Assembly: GCA_015056765.1 (NCBI GenBank)
Contig: SVFQ01000005.1
Span: 1 to 64,000 of the forward strand
Reading direction: 5' to 3'
DNA: 64,000 bases
Origin: Lachnospiraceae bacterium
Lineage (GTDB): Bacteria; Bacillota; Clostridia; Lachnospirales; Lachnospiraceae
The position numbers were made by a program, and so were the translations under genes. The notes below the pieces were generated by a model that saw nothing but the letters and a program-made list of their open reading frames with translations, had not been told where the DNA came from and did not search any database. Positions 44,464-51,385 of this stretch are shown here, one piece after another; within the stretch, counting starts at the first letter, position 1, and each line of letters opens with the position of its first letter.

Positions 44464-44481
44464 AGTTAGACACAACTAACC
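44464..44481 (+). promoter_or_regulatory. Iron-repressor-type operator before the DUF2325 operon
   Basis: AGTTAG-ACACAA-CTAACC, inverted arms GTTAG/CTAAC with the 6-bp spacer seen in the feo operators; it agrees with the perfect feo site at 13 of 18 positions. It lies 48 bp before the ATG. The local promoter is not obvious, with a TATAAA at 44450-44455 the only candidate -10. Confidence 0.6.
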
Positions 44482-44528
44482 AAAGGAAACAGGAGAAAGG
44501 AAGCGAAGAGAAAAAAGGAGGAGATTCT

Positions 44529-44804
44529 ATGAGTATTGTAATGGTAGGGGGCAACAAATGTATGGAGCGAAGATACCTGGATGCCTGTGAGAAATACGGA
44601 CACAAGGCCAAGGTCTTCAATCAAATGAAGGGGGAACTGAAGAAGAAAATCGGTTCGCCGGATTTAGTGATTGTATTTACGAATTCTGTTTCTCACAAGA
44701 TGGCCAACTGCGCCAGAGAGGAAGCAAAAAGATGTAAGGCGTCTGTAGAAAGATGCCACGACTCCTTAGCTGCATTAGAGCAGGTACTGGAGAATTACGC
44801 ATAA
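44529..44804 (+). CDS. DUF2325 domain protein
   Basis: 91 residues: MSIVMVGGNKCMERRYLDAC, PDLVIVFTNSVSHKMANCAREEAKRC and CHDSLAALEQVL. The GG near the N-terminus, the S/T-rich turn and the C-terminal S-L-L region fit DUF2325. Cysteines at four positions are noteworthy for such a small protein. Function is unknown. It leads an operon with DUF3793 and flavodoxin genes behind an iron-repressor-type site. AAAAAGGAGG precedes the start. Confidence 0.82.
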   Translation: MSIVMVGGNKCMERRYLDACEKYGHKAKVFNQMKGELKKKIGSPDLVIVFTNSVSHKMANCAREEAKRCKASVERCHDSLAALEQVLENYA

Positions 44805-44826
44805 ATAAATTAAAGAAGGAAATGAT

Positions 44827-45378
44827 ATGTCTTTAGATGATATTCTTGAGAATTGTTGCGCTCCCTTCCTGATGGGCCTGAGACCTGCTTGTATGTTTGT
44901 GGCGCCATGGGACTGTAAGGGAGAAATACGAGAGACATTTTATGATACAAATGTACAGATTATGCCTATGGGTCAGATTGGTGCAGGAAAAGAACTGTTC
45001 TTTCTATATAGAGAAGAGGCTTTGAAGCAGGAAGTAAACAAGACATTACAAAAGGAATTCCTGTTACAGCAAGGCTATTTGGACTTCCGGGTAGAGGAAC
45101 TGATCTACAGACTGTCTGTACGTTACCAGGCCTATGCCAAAGGGAGAAGTACTTTCCCTCATGAGTTTGGTATCTTTTTGGGTTATTCCTATGAGGATGT
45201 AGTAGGCTTTATCGAACATGAGGGGGAAGATTTTTTGTACGCAGATTACTGGAAAGTATATGGGAATCTGGAGTACAAAATGGATTTATTTGACCGATTC
45301 CACCGTGCAGAAAAACTGTTTGCGACGATGCTGCACAGTGGTATGGATATCAACAGCATAATCATGCAGAAAGGGTAA
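44827..45378 (+). CDS. DUF3793 family protein
   Basis: 183 residues. Features of DUF3793: GLRPACMFVAPWD near the start, an R-E-E motif in ELFFLYREEAL, and the highly conserved FPHEFGIFLGYSYEDVVGFI, followed by YADYWKVYGN. No signal peptide or TM segment. The function is unknown; relatives often lie beside iron uptake and flavodoxin genes, as here, which suggests a role under iron limitation. It begins 22 bp after the DUF2325 gene and ends 3 bp before the flavodoxin gene. Confidence 0.82.
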   Translation: MSLDDILENCCAPFLMGLRPACMFVAPWDCKGEIRETFYDTNVQIMPMGQIGAGKELFFLYREEALKQEVNKTLQKEFLLQQGYLDFRVEELIYRLSVRYQAYAKGRSTFPHEFGIFLGYSYEDVVGFIEHEGEDFLYADYWKVYGNLEYKMDLFDRFHRAEKLFATMLHSGMDINSIIMQKG

Positions 45379-45381
45379 GAT

Positions 45382-45810
45382 ATGGTAAAAGTAATTTATT
45401 GGTCCCAGACCGGAAACACACAGTCTATGGCGGAAGCTGTAGTAGAAGGTGTAAAGGAGGCTGGCAAAGAAGCTGAGGCTGTCTTTGTGACAAATGCTTC
45501 CGTAGATGATTTAAAGGATGCAAAAGCTTTTGCACTGGGCTGCCCCGCTATGGGCGCTGAAGTGCTGGAAGAAAGCAGCATGGATCCTTTTGTAAGCCAG
45601 GTGGAAGCTATCGCTTCCGGCAAAAAGGTAGCACTGTTCGGTTCCTATGGATGGGGCGATGGACAGTGGATGAGAGACTGGGAAGATCGTATGAAGGCAG
45701 CAGGCGCTGAAATCATCGACAGAGAAGGTCTCATATGCCAGGAAACACCGGATGATTCCGTACTGGCAGAATGCAGAGCTTTGGGTAAATCCTTAGCTGC
45801 GCAGGCATAA
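45382..45810 (+). CDS. Flavodoxin
   Basis: 142 residues, short-chain flavodoxin. The FMN phosphate loop is IYWSQTGNTQSMA, and the FMN-stacking region shows GCPAMGAE and FGSYGWGDGQWM. It is an FMN electron carrier that replaces ferredoxin when iron is scarce. Its location behind DUF2325 and DUF3793 and an iron-repressor operator supports iron-limited expression. Confidence 0.93.
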   Translation: MVKVIYWSQTGNTQSMAEAVVEGVKEAGKEAEAVFVTNASVDDLKDAKAFALGCPAMGAEVLEESSMDPFVSQVEAIASGKKVALFGSYGWGDGQWMRDWEDRMKAAGAEIIDREGLICQETPDDSVLAECRALGKSLAAQA

Positions 45811-45853
45811 AACAGCTTACATCTTATATCAGTTTTCATACTTCAGGGAAGGG

Positions 45854-45880
45854 CTCTATCGAAAGATGGGGCTCTTTTCT
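45854..45880 (+). terminator. Weak terminator after the flavodoxin gene
   Basis: CTCTATC, loop GAAA, GATGGGG with two T-G pairs, then CTCTTTTCT. The stem is weak, so read-through is possible. Confidence 0.4.
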
Positions 45881-45946
45881 AAATATTATAAAGAATCCCT
45901 TAAGGAATTCTTAAAATTTGGTTTACATAATCGGCGGAAATGTTAC

Positions 45947-45991
45947 AAAATCACAGGAAAAGTTGACATAACTGAGTAGAACTGTGATTTT
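45947..45991. repeat. 10-bp inverted repeat in the 320-bp gap before the DtxR-family gene
   Basis: AAAATCACAG (45947-45956) and CTGTGATTTT (45982-45991) are exact complements around a 25-bp loop, followed by TATTT. It could be a second terminator for the flavodoxin operon. The remainder of 45811-46130 has no gene, only a short CGCATAAATGCG hairpin (about 46016-46027) and the promoter and operator at 46060-46088. Confidence 0.45.
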
Positions 45992-46059
45992 TATTTCATA
46001 AACAGAAAGCAAGTCGCATAAATGCGGGATTTAGCGGTAATATGGGAAAACAGACACGC

Positions 46060-46088
46060 TTGTCGCATGAGTTAGGATATGCTAATAT
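46060..46088 (+). promoter_or_regulatory. Promoter of the DtxR-family gene with an overlapping iron-type operator
   Basis: -35 TTGTCG (46060-46065), 17-bp spacer, -10 TAATAT (46083-46088). AGTTAG-GATATG-CTAATA (46070-46087) lies between and over these boxes, with the same GTTAG-N6-CTAA layout as the feo and DUF2325 sites. This suggests autorepression. Confidence 0.6.
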
Positions 46089-46130
46089 TAAGGTAATCGT
46101 CGTGTTATATCAGAAAGGCAGAAGTTTATT

Positions 46131-46496
46131 ATGGAATTACACGAATCAGCAGAAGACTATTTAGAGACTATATTGATGCTTAAGGAGAGACTTGGAAAGG
46201 TACGATCCATTGATATCGCTACTGACTTTGGATACTCCAAACCGAGCATCAGTATCGCAATGAAGAAACTGAGAGAAAATGGCTACATCGAGATGGACGA
46301 GGAAAATTACATCACCCTGACTGAGTCCGGAATGAAAGTAGCCAAGAAAGTCTATAACCGTCACCAGACACTGACCAAGTTTTTGGAAAGCTTTGGCGTC
46401 AGCAGCAGGACAGCGGAAGAGGACGCTTGCAAGATTGAACACGATCTGAGTGAAGAGTCTTTCCGCAGAATTAAGGAATATCTCAAAAATTTATAA
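46131..46496 (+). CDS. DtxR-family metal-dependent repressor, short form
   Basis: 121 residues. The N-terminal winged helix MELHESAEDYLETILMLKER, RSIDIATDFGYSKPSISIAM and the dimer/metal domain NRHQTLTKFLESFGVSSRTAEEDACKIEHDLSEESFRRI are typical of DtxR/IdeR/MntR. Metal ligands are seen as H-E-x-D-Y near the start and C-x-x-E-H at the end. The SH3-like third domain of full IdeR is absent. It is the likely reader of the GTTAG-N6-CTAAY sites at the feo, DUF2325 and its own promoter. Iron versus manganese is uncertain, but the regulon points to iron. Confidence 0.88.
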   Translation: MELHESAEDYLETILMLKERLGKVRSIDIATDFGYSKPSISIAMKKLRENGYIEMDEENYITLTESGMKVAKKVYNRHQTLTKFLESFGVSSRTAEEDACKIEHDLSEESFRRIKEYLKNL

Positions 46497-46515
46497 ATTT
46501 TTTTGTGTATCACCC

Positions 46516-46541
46516 TAAAGTCCTTTGGAAAAAGTCCGATA
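46516..46541 (+). promoter_or_regulatory. Sigma-28 promoter of flgM-flgN-flgK
   Basis: TAAAG (46516-46520) and CCGATA (46536-46541), 15 bp apart counted from AAAG, matching the flagellar sigma-28 pattern found at five further sites in the window. Confidence 0.7.
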
Positions 46542-46591
46542 CTATATGTGACAGTTAATGATGTAGTAGTTTCAGGAAGGAGGGATTGAGT

Positions 46592-46864
46592 ATGAGAATC
46601 AACCCTTATATCCAAGTACAACAGGTCTATAATAACAGCAAGGTGAGCAAAACCGGTAAAGCTGCCAATGTATCCCGTACCGATGGACTGGAAATCTCTA
46701 GCGTTGGTAAAGATATCCAGACAGCTAAAACTGCATTAGCTCAGACTCCTGATATTAGAGAGGATGTTGTAGCTAGAATTAAGTCACAGGTACAGAATGG
46801 CACTTATCATGTAAGCCCATCTGCATTTGCTGACAAATTGCTGGAGGCATACGAAGGCAAATAA
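46592..46864 (+). CDS. flgM: Anti-sigma-28 factor FlgM
   Basis: 90 residues from ATG 46592 (MRINPYIQVQQVYNNSKVSK), with AAGGAGGG 7 bp upstream; a TTG six bases earlier is too near that site. The C-terminal sigma-binding helices are clear: DGLEISSVGKDIQTAKTALA, DIREDVVARIKSQVQNGTYHV, FADKLLEAYEGK. FlgM holds the flagellar sigma factor inactive until the hook is finished and FlgM is exported. It heads the late flagellar operon. Confidence 0.92.
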   Translation: MRINPYIQVQQVYNNSKVSKTGKAANVSRTDGLEISSVGKDIQTAKTALAQTPDIREDVVARIKSQVQNGTYHVSPSAFADKLLEAYEGK

Positions 46865-46905
46865 AGGCTTCGCTGCGTGCGGGCAGATTTTGAGAGGATA
46901 ATTCA

Positions 46906-47424
46906 TTGGCCAGTTTAATTCAGAACCTGGAAGAGATTTTAACAAGAGAAACCACTGAATACGAAGGGCTTATTGAGCTATCCAGGCAAAAGACCTCTGT
47001 CATAGTAAAAGGGGACATAGAGGCTTTGCAGAAAATCACGGATGAGGAACAAATCACAGTAGCTAAGATTAATCGCATTGACGCAGAGCGCGAGAAAGCG
47101 ATGAAGGATGTAGCTGCTGTACTGAACATGGATGTTCATGAATTAAAGCTCAGCGATTTGCTTCAGGTCTTAGAGAGAAGACCGACTGAACGCCAAAAGT
47201 TTGCTGAAGTCTATGATAGACTTGGCAAGGCGTTGCGTGAAATGAAGCAGGTGAATAATCAGAACAGACAGCTGATTGAGAACGCGCTGGAAATGACACG
47301 TTATGAACTAAACATGCTTCAATCGATGCGGTCCGCACCAGAGACAGCCAATTATGGAGCCAACGCCATGAGCGATGGTCTTATAATGGGATCCACCCAA
47401 GGTAGCTTCGATGCGAAGCAGTAA
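46906..47424 (+). CDS. flgN: Flagellar export chaperone FlgN
   Basis: 172 residues starting with TTG at 46906 after AGAGGA. Nearly all helical, with the FlgN pattern LIQNLEEILTRETTEYEGLIELSRQKTSVIVKGDIEALQKITDEEQ and a C-terminal helix MTRYELNMLQSM. Placed between flgM and flgK, the usual position. It guards FlgK and FlgL monomers before export. Confidence 0.87.
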   Translation: MASLIQNLEEILTRETTEYEGLIELSRQKTSVIVKGDIEALQKITDEEQITVAKINRIDAEREKAMKDVAAVLNMDVHELKLSDLLQVLERRPTERQKFAEVYDRLGKALREMKQVNNQNRQLIENALEMTRYELNMLQSMRSAPETANYGANAMSDGLIMGSTQGSFDAKQ

Positions 47425-47441
47425 TATCTTGGGTGATTTTT

Positions 47442-49187
47442 ATGTCCTTAATGAGTGGATTATACGTTGGAGCAGCGGCCTTACAGACCGGCAACAACGC
47501 TTTAAATACAACAGCACACAACCTGACTAACGTAGATAATAAGTACTACACGCGTCAGCAGGTATCTTTGGCAGATCGCCAATATCTCATGATCAACAAC
47601 TCAAAACCGGTGGTTCTGGACCAAACCGGTCTCGGTGTAAAATACGCCGAAACGAGACAGGTCAGAGATGCATTCCTGGATAAAACTTATAGAAGAGAAT
47701 ATGGACGTGCTTCATTCTATGAAATGAGCGCGGATGCCCTTGAGTATATAGAAGATATTCTGAAGGAACAGGACGATGACCAGGCTTTTTCCGCAGCATT
47801 AAATGATATGTGGAAAACCGTACAGGAACTGGCCAACGAGCCGGGAAGCTCTGTAGTACAGGGCCTTTTCGTCAGCAAGTCCCAGACCTTCCTTTCCCGT
47901 GCGGATGCAGTATATCACGAACTGCAAGACTACCAGCACAACTTAAATACCCATATCAAGGATATCGTAAAAGATATCAACGAGTATGGTAAGAAAATCG
48001 CAGAACTCAGCGATGCAATCGTGAAGATTGAAATCGGTGGCGTGGAAAATGCCAACGATTTAAAGGATAAAAGAAATGAGTACATCGATAAGCTTTCCCA
48101 GCTTGCCAAAATCGATGTAAGCTACGATGTGGACGGATACTGTAATATCCGTATTGAAGACGAAGATTTCTTAAAAAGAGAGAGCGTGTACACCATCGGA
48201 CTTGAAGAAGACGATTATGGCTTTGTTACACCTTACTGGGAAATCAACGCAGAGAAAAGAGATGACGGTACGTTAGATATCAGCCATGCACTGGTTTTCG
48301 ATATGACAAGAGAAATCAGCGCGGAACTGAATACTGACGTGGGCAAATTGAAATCCATGTTGGTGTCCAGAGGCGACCACTATGGTTCCAGCCAGGACCT
48401 GGCATATTATCGCTCTCAGATCAAAGACATCTTAAACGATGACTTGAAAGCGGATGCAGATAAGCAGACAGAAATCAACACTTTACTGCATGACGCCGGT
48501 GTACTGGTGACAGGCGAAGAGTATACTTTAGGTATGACCCTGACCGGAGCCCAGGAGATGGCATTAGATCAGGCAGATAAGGATTACTACGATATCAATA
48601 TTCGTAAGTTCACCTGTACGAATATCCAGGCGGAGTTCGACCAGATCGTAAATGGTATCGTAACCAACATCAATCAGCTTTTAAAAGATGCAGGATACAC
48701 AGATGGTATCGAGGCTTCAGAAGCTCATCCTGACAATCTTCTGTTTGTCAGAAATGCAGAAGCTTCCGGATGGCATGTGGGAAATATCTCCGTCAACATG
48801 CGTTACATCCAGTCTCCGTCCCTTATGAGAATGAAGAAGGATAACGGGGAAATCGACTACGATACCGCCACAGCCTTAAAGGATGCCTTTGCAGCAGAAG
48901 ACTATGTACTGAATCCTGATTTAACTCAAAAGCTTTGCTTCAAAGATTATTACACCGCTTTGGTAGAGCAGGTAACCAACTCTGCATCTGTCAGTGAAGC
49001 ACTGAAAGATGCGCAGATGAAAACCAGCGATGCGGCTTATGAAGCCAGAGAACAAATCCTGGGTGTATCTTCTGATGAAGAATTACAGTTTATGATTACT
49101 TTCCAAAATGCATATAATGCATCCAGCCGATATATCACCACAATCAATGATATGTTGGAATCCATTATTACCAGCTACGGCGCGTAA
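47442..49187 (+). CDS. flgK: Flagellar hook-associated protein FlgK (first copy)
   Basis: 581 residues from ATG 47442 (MSLMSGLYVGAAALQTGNNA), with GGGTGA upstream; a GTG 9 bp earlier overlaps that site. N-terminal rod/hook-type domain: LNTTAHNLTNVDNKYYTRQQ. C-terminal D0 helix: EEQLQFMITFQNAYNASSRY-like end with INDMLESIITSYGA. It forms the first hook-filament junction ring. A second FlgK follows after a terminator. Confidence 0.9.
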   Translation: MSLMSGLYVGAAALQTGNNALNTTAHNLTNVDNKYYTRQQVSLADRQYLMINNSKPVVLDQTGLGVKYAETRQVRDAFLDKTYRREYGRASFYEMSADALEYIEDILKEQDDDQAFSAALNDMWKTVQELANEPGSSVVQGLFVSKSQTFLSRADAVYHELQDYQHNLNTHIKDIVKDINEYGKKIAELSDAIVKIEIGGVENANDLKDKRNEYIDKLSQLAKIDVSYDVDGYCNIRIEDEDFLKRESVYTIGLEEDDYGFVTPYWEINAEKRDDGTLDISHALVFDMTREISAELNTDVGKLKSMLVSRGDHYGSSQDLAYYRSQIKDILNDDLKADADKQTEINTLLHDAGVLVTGEEYTLGMTLTGAQEMALDQADKDYYDINIRKFTCTNIQAEFDQIVNGIVTNINQLLKDAGYTDGIEASEAHPDNLLFVRNAEASGWHVGNISVNMRYIQSPSLMRMKKDNGEIDYDTATALKDAFAAEDYVLNPDLTQKLCFKDYYTALVEQVTNSASVSEALKDAQMKTSDAAYEAREQILGVSSDEELQFMITFQNAYNASSRYITTINDMLESIITSYGA

Positions 49188-49191
49188 TGAC

Positions 49192-49217
49192 AGGCCCTCT
49201 TAGGAGGGCCTTTTCTT
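49192..49217 (+). terminator. Intrinsic terminator between the two flgK genes
   Basis: AGGCCCTC, loop TTAG, GAGGGCCT, then TTTTCTTG. Confidence 0.88.
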
Positions 49218-49274
49218 GTGCTTTAAGGCGATTATTTTCGAAAAGATTTTCACGAAAAAAACATGATTTCGGGG

Positions 49275-49302
49275 TTATGTTTTGCACGGGTAGTCCGATA
49301 TA
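49275..49302 (+). promoter_or_regulatory. Sigma-28 promoter of the second flgK
   Basis: GGGGTTATG followed by CCGATA (49295-49300), with 15 bp between TATG and CCGATA, in the same GGGGTTAAG context as the flagellin and flaG promoters. Confidence 0.7.
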
Positions 49303-49343
49303 TATTGTGTATAGGTGGACTATGACTAGTAAGGAGAGTTAGA

Positions 49344-51314
49344 ATGCCTTCAACATTTTTCGGTTTACATATCGCAGGAAGCGGACTTAGAGCAGCTAAT
49401 GCGAACATGAATACAACAGCAAATAACGTATCCAATGCAGATACAGCAGGCTATAGCCGCCAGCAGGTAACCAGTGAAGCAGCTACAGCCCTTCGCGTAT
49501 TTACTACCTACGGATGCGCCGGTGCCGGTGTAAATACCATTGCCATCGAGAGACTTCGTGACAGCTTCTATGACACCAAGTTCCGTGACAATGAGACCAA
49601 CTTTGGCGAGTACACCGTAAAAAGCTCCTATATGAAGACCTTCGAAACCTTCTTTACCGATGATGGAAAGACAGGATTCAAGACTATCTTCAATAAATTG
49701 GAAGTAGCCCTTCAGGAAGTACTGAAGAACCCGGGTGATACAGCGACCAAGACCAACTTCGTCAGCAACGTAAAGTCCATGACAGAGTACTTCAATAATA
49801 TGTATGGTGACTTGCAGGAACAGCAGAATACCATCAATACAGAAATCAAAGTAAAAGTAGATGAAATCAACTCTCTGGCAACAGAGATTGCAAATATCAA
49901 TAAACAGATCAATATCATCGAGCTGACCGGTACCAAGGCAAACGCACTTCGCGACAAACGAGATTCCATGGTGGATCAGTTATCTCAGATCATCGATGTA
50001 AAGACAGAAGAGATGCCTATCATCGATGCCAATAATGAGAATCGTGAAACCGGCGCCACCAGATATATCGTAAGAGTGGCAGGTGGTATCACACTAGTAG
50101 ACGGTTATGAAAAAGAAGGTCTTTATCTAAAAGCCAGAGCAGATTATCAGACAGAGAATCAGACTGACGTACAAGGCTTATATGACATCTACTGGAATAA
50201 CGGCGATAAATTCCATGTAAGTAATGCGAGCCTGGGTGGATCTTTAGCAGGACTCCTCCAGCTGCGTGATGGTAATAATGGCGAATATTTCCACGGGGAT
50301 GTGCTAAGCTATACACCTGGCACCCCGGCCGCAGATGATGGAAACGGCGGTGTAACACCGGCGGTTCCGGGAGAAATCAAAGTACAGGTAGAAGCAGATT
50401 ACCTGACGGATTTAAATAAAGTGGAACTTCCGATGTTTGGCAGCATCACCATTCAGGGTAACCAGTTCGTATATAGCGACTGGACTTATGAGAAGAGCAC
50501 AGATGCAAATGGTAAAGATATCTTTACCTACACCTTCCATGTAGATGCAGATAAGACTTTGACTACATATGAGCCACAGGCAGGAGATGAAAGCTTCACG
50601 GTAGGCTCTATCGCATACCAGGGAATCCCTTACTACATGCGACAGATGAATGAATGGGTTCGTAACTTCTCGGAAGCTTTTAACCATATCCTGACCACAG
50701 GCTTTACAGATGACAGCAGACAGGGTGTGGCTATGCTGATTGCAAATCTGCCGGATGGTACCCAGTCTGACTACATGACAGACAAGGACGAAGCAGCAAA
50801 AGATACGAGAGACTTATTCTATAACAGTGAAGATTGCAGCGACATCAGTAAGAGAAAGAATGGCGTGGTAAACAGCTTCGATGATAGCTATTACCGCCTG
50901 ACAGCCGGTAACTTCGGTATCTCCGCAGTTATCTCCAATGACCCGGACCGTATCGCCACAAAGAAAGCAGAGTCTGAAACCGAAGGCGAAAGTCAGTACG
51001 ACAACATAAAAGCATTGGGATTGATGTTCTATGATAAGCAGAAGATGCAGTTTAGAGGCAGCTCCGCAGGAGACTTCCTTACCAGCATGCTGGGGGACAT
51101 CGCACTAAATGCCAATAATGCAGATACTTTTGCAGCAAACTTTACTTCCATGCAAAACAGTCTGACAAACCAGAGATTATCCATCTCCGGTGTGGATGCA
51201 GATGAAGAAGCACAGAATCTCATCCAGTATGAGAACAGTTATACCTTAGCCAGCAAGGTCATCTCTACATTGACCGAGATGTACGACCAGCTGATCCTTC
51301 AGACAGGAGTCTGA
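49344..51314 (+). CDS. flgK: Flagellar hook-associated protein FlgK (second copy)
   Basis: 656 residues. N-terminal domain MPSTFFGLHIAGSGLRAANA, NTTANNVSNADTAGYSRQQV; C-terminal helix DEEAQNLIQYENSYTLASKV, TEMYDQLILQTGV. Compared with the first FlgK it is ~75 residues longer, mainly in the middle (variable domain including GTPAADDGNGGVTPAVPGE). It has its own promoter and is followed by flgL. Two divergent full-length FlgK proteins in one cluster are unusual. Confidence 0.92.
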   Translation: MPSTFFGLHIAGSGLRAANANMNTTANNVSNADTAGYSRQQVTSEAATALRVFTTYGCAGAGVNTIAIERLRDSFYDTKFRDNETNFGEYTVKSSYMKTFETFFTDDGKTGFKTIFNKLEVALQEVLKNPGDTATKTNFVSNVKSMTEYFNNMYGDLQEQQNTINTEIKVKVDEINSLATEIANINKQINIIELTGTKANALRDKRDSMVDQLSQIIDVKTEEMPIIDANNENRETGATRYIVRVAGGITLVDGYEKEGLYLKARADYQTENQTDVQGLYDIYWNNGDKFHVSNASLGGSLAGLLQLRDGNNGEYFHGDVLSYTPGTPAADDGNGGVTPAVPGEIKVQVEADYLTDLNKVELPMFGSITIQGNQFVYSDWTYEKSTDANGKDIFTYTFHVDADKTLTTYEPQAGDESFTVGSIAYQGIPYYMRQMNEWVRNFSEAFNHILTTGFTDDSRQGVAMLIANLPDGTQSDYMTDKDEAAKDTRDLFYNSEDCSDISKRKNGVVNSFDDSYYRLTAGNFGISAVISNDPDRIATKKAESETEGESQYDNIKALGLMFYDKQKMQFRGSSAGDFLTSMLGDIALNANNADTFAANFTSMQNSLTNQRLSISGVDADEEAQNLIQYENSYTLASKVISTLTEMYDQLILQTGV

Positions 51315-51385
51315 TGTAACCAGATGAGGAATCAAGGATGATTCCGTACACGACACAAGGATGTGCCCCAAATCAGGAGGCAATT

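Noticed and set aside
45963..45991. Sigma-A promoter at TTGACA upstream of the DtxR-family gene
   Set aside because: No acceptable -10 at 16-18 bp (the position reads GATTTT); the pair at 46060-46088 fits better.
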